Assembly: GCA_964473105.1 (NCBI GenBank) | Contig: CAYYNQ010000066.1 | Location: 1-15,470, forward strand | Direction of reading: 5' to 3' | Source: CAYYNQ01 sp964473105 | GTDB lineage: Bacteria > Sumerlaeota > Sumerlaeia > MVZB01 | Length of the DNA stretch: 15,470 bases | Shown: positions 14,349-15,470 of the stretch, in pieces | Layout of the letters: every line of letters begins with the position of its first letter | Numbering within the stretch: position 1 is the first letter of the stretch | The notes under the pieces: model-generated | What the model was told of the DNA's origin: nothing | The model's input: only the letters and a program-made list of their open reading frames with translations | The model's database searches: none | Position numbers and translations under genes: made by a program

Positions 14349-15470
14349 TCATTGATCTTCCGGTGTCGGCCAGTTCAGATGCTTGTGAATGAAGTCGAAC
14401 GTGCCCTGTTTCTGCATCGTGTGGCCGCCGTTGTGGTATTCAATCTCGGCTCGACCCCCAATTCCAAGCTGATCGTACATCCATCGGATATCGGCAAACT
14501 CCTTGGCTGCCCAGGTATCGTCCGATACCGTATCATGATGCCCGCGCTCGGCCATGAACGGACGTGGGATCATCAGGAATGCCATCTCGGAGTAATCGAA
14601 CGTGCTGCCAAGGTTGAAATAAAACATCTCCCATTCACCATGAACCATGAAACTATATCGGTCATGACAGGTGGCCACCTTGCGGGTCCAGTCGTTGAAA
14701 TCGGCCGAGCAGATTGAAAGCGCGTAATCCGTCAGGATCGGGGGAACCCGTACCGCGGTCTCGCCGCCGTAACTGAGCCCGTAAAAACCAATCCGGTCAC
14801 CATCCACGTAGGGCAGGGTCTTCAGCCATTTCAGGATCTGGCTGTGCTGTGCCAGGATAAATGTGAACAGGGTCCCCTTGACGAGATTTGCCTTCTTGTC
14901 CAGGTAGCGAAAGCGGTCCCCGAGGATATAAAGGTTATGTGGAGCAAAAACAATGAATCCCCTGTCGGCGAGATCTGACCCTGCACCTTGGTAGGCCAAA
15001 TATGCGCCATGCTCGGGGTCGTTAATGAACATGTGTTCAGGTAACCCGCTGTGGCCGTGCTGCATGACCATCACGGGACGTTTTTCGCCGGGTTTCATGT
15101 CCTTCGGGATCGCCAGCATCCCCCAAGCGAAGACACCGGGCCAGACATCCAGCACAACATCGTAAGCCTTCCATCTATCAGTCTCGCGGATATAGCGGCT
15201 GCGTGGATTCATCACAGGTGTGGGATCATCGAACTTCCCGAGGATTTCCTCCCAAAAATATTTGCGTAACGGACCGCTCTGGTCGCCGAATTCCTCGGCC
15301 GAGTAGATGTCCGCCTGCATTTTCCCGGCCCATTTGCTGGCCTGGTTTTCACCGAACAGTTTATCGATCATCGGATGCCGTTCACGACAGACCCGGCTGC
15401 GGACTTGGTCGGAATTGGGAATCAGCCACTGGACGAACTGTTCGAGTTCCTCGACCTGCCGTTTCTGACG
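14349..15470 (-). CDS. Alpha/beta hydrolase, acetyl-esterase-like (N-terminus beyond window edge)
   Basis: The frame stays open from the stop at 14349 to the window edge (373 codons). Counting from the Met at 15371, the hydrolase core has an oxyanion-type QHGHSG (104-109), a nucleophile elbow GLSYGG with S200, an acidic candidate in AERGHHD (274-280) and the likely catalytic His in GGHTM (H317). This is the layout of the acetyl-xylan-esterase/dienelactone-hydrolase group, which removes acyl groups from sugars or polysaccharides. Upstream of that Met the frame encodes a plausible polar stretch (ELEQFVQWLIPNSDQVRSRV region), there is no ribosome site, and no ATG follows to the edge, so the true start is probably outside the window; export cannot be judged. 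First visible gene of region A, 34 bases before the DUF6807 gene. Confidence 0.85.
   Translation of the reverse strand, partial: RQKRQVEELEQFVQWLIPNSDQVRSRVCRERHPMIDKLFGENQASKWAGKMQADIYSAEEFGDQSGPLRKYFWEEILGKFDDPTPVMNPRSRYIRETDRWKAYDVVLDVWPGVFAWGMLAIPKDMKPGEKRPVMVMQHGHSGLPEHMFINDPEHGAYLAYQGAGSDLADRGFIVFAPHNLYILGDRFRYLDKKANLVKGTLFTFILAQHSQILKWLKTLPYVDGDRIGFYGLSYGGETAVRVPPILTDYALSICSADFNDWTRKVATCHDRYSFMVHGEWEMFYFNLGSTFDYSEMAFLMIPRPFMAERGHHDTVSDDTWAAKEFADIRWMYDQLGIGGRAEIEYHNGGHTMQKQGTFDFIHKHLNWPTPEDQ

Overview
The window looks like a chromosomal stretch from a bacterium of the PVC or Hydrogenedentes type (Planctomycetota, Verrucomicrobiota, Lentisphaerota and similar). This is inferred from gene content: several Gfo/Idh/MocA oxidoreductases, two with twin-arginine signals, a DUF6807 ('PmoA') lipoprotein, a multiheme cytochrome with a C-terminal membrane anchor, an Agl23/TIGR03663-type glycosyltransferase and a discoidin-like secreted protein. 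No single marker gene fixes the phylum. Every convincing gene is on the minus strand, so transcription runs from high to low coordinates. There is no tRNA, rRNA, CRISPR array or mobile element that I can support.

Region A (15470 to 9298) is a tight gene series that begins outside the window: an alpha/beta hydrolase (5' end cut by the window edge), a DUF6807 lipoprotein, an Nramp-related transporter with an altered metal site, a cytoplasmic Gfo/Idh/MocA dehydrogenase and an enolase-superfamily enzyme. It reads as a carbohydrate or sugar-acid utilisation cluster: ester removal, NAD-dependent oxidation, then epimerisation, dehydration or lactone chemistry.

About 300 noncoding bases (8992-9297) follow, with a good sigma70-like promoter (9108-9136). 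Region B (8991 to 1284) is a second operon-like run, mostly with overlapping or nearly touching genes: a Tat-exported Gfo/Idh/MocA oxidoreductase, a multiheme c-type cytochrome with seven CXXCH motifs if its two parts are joined, a four-helix cytochrome b-like membrane protein, a secreted discoidin-like protein, an Agl23-like GT-C glycosyltransferase and an ApbE FAD:protein FMN transferase. This is the most interesting part. It may be an extracytoplasmic sugar-oxidation and electron-transfer module with its own cofactor-attachment and glycosylation functions.

Region C (1061 to 1) is a third Gfo/Idh/MocA protein, a predicted Tat lipoprotein, cut at its C-terminus by the window edge. It is preceded by a 222-base gap with a promoter-like pair and an imperfect palindrome.

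The main anomaly is the multiheme cytochrome. Its frame is broken by two in-frame TGA codons 21 bases apart, yet the same frame continues afterwards as the family's C-terminal heme and anchor region. Compensating indels in nearby C/G homopolymer runs would explain this.
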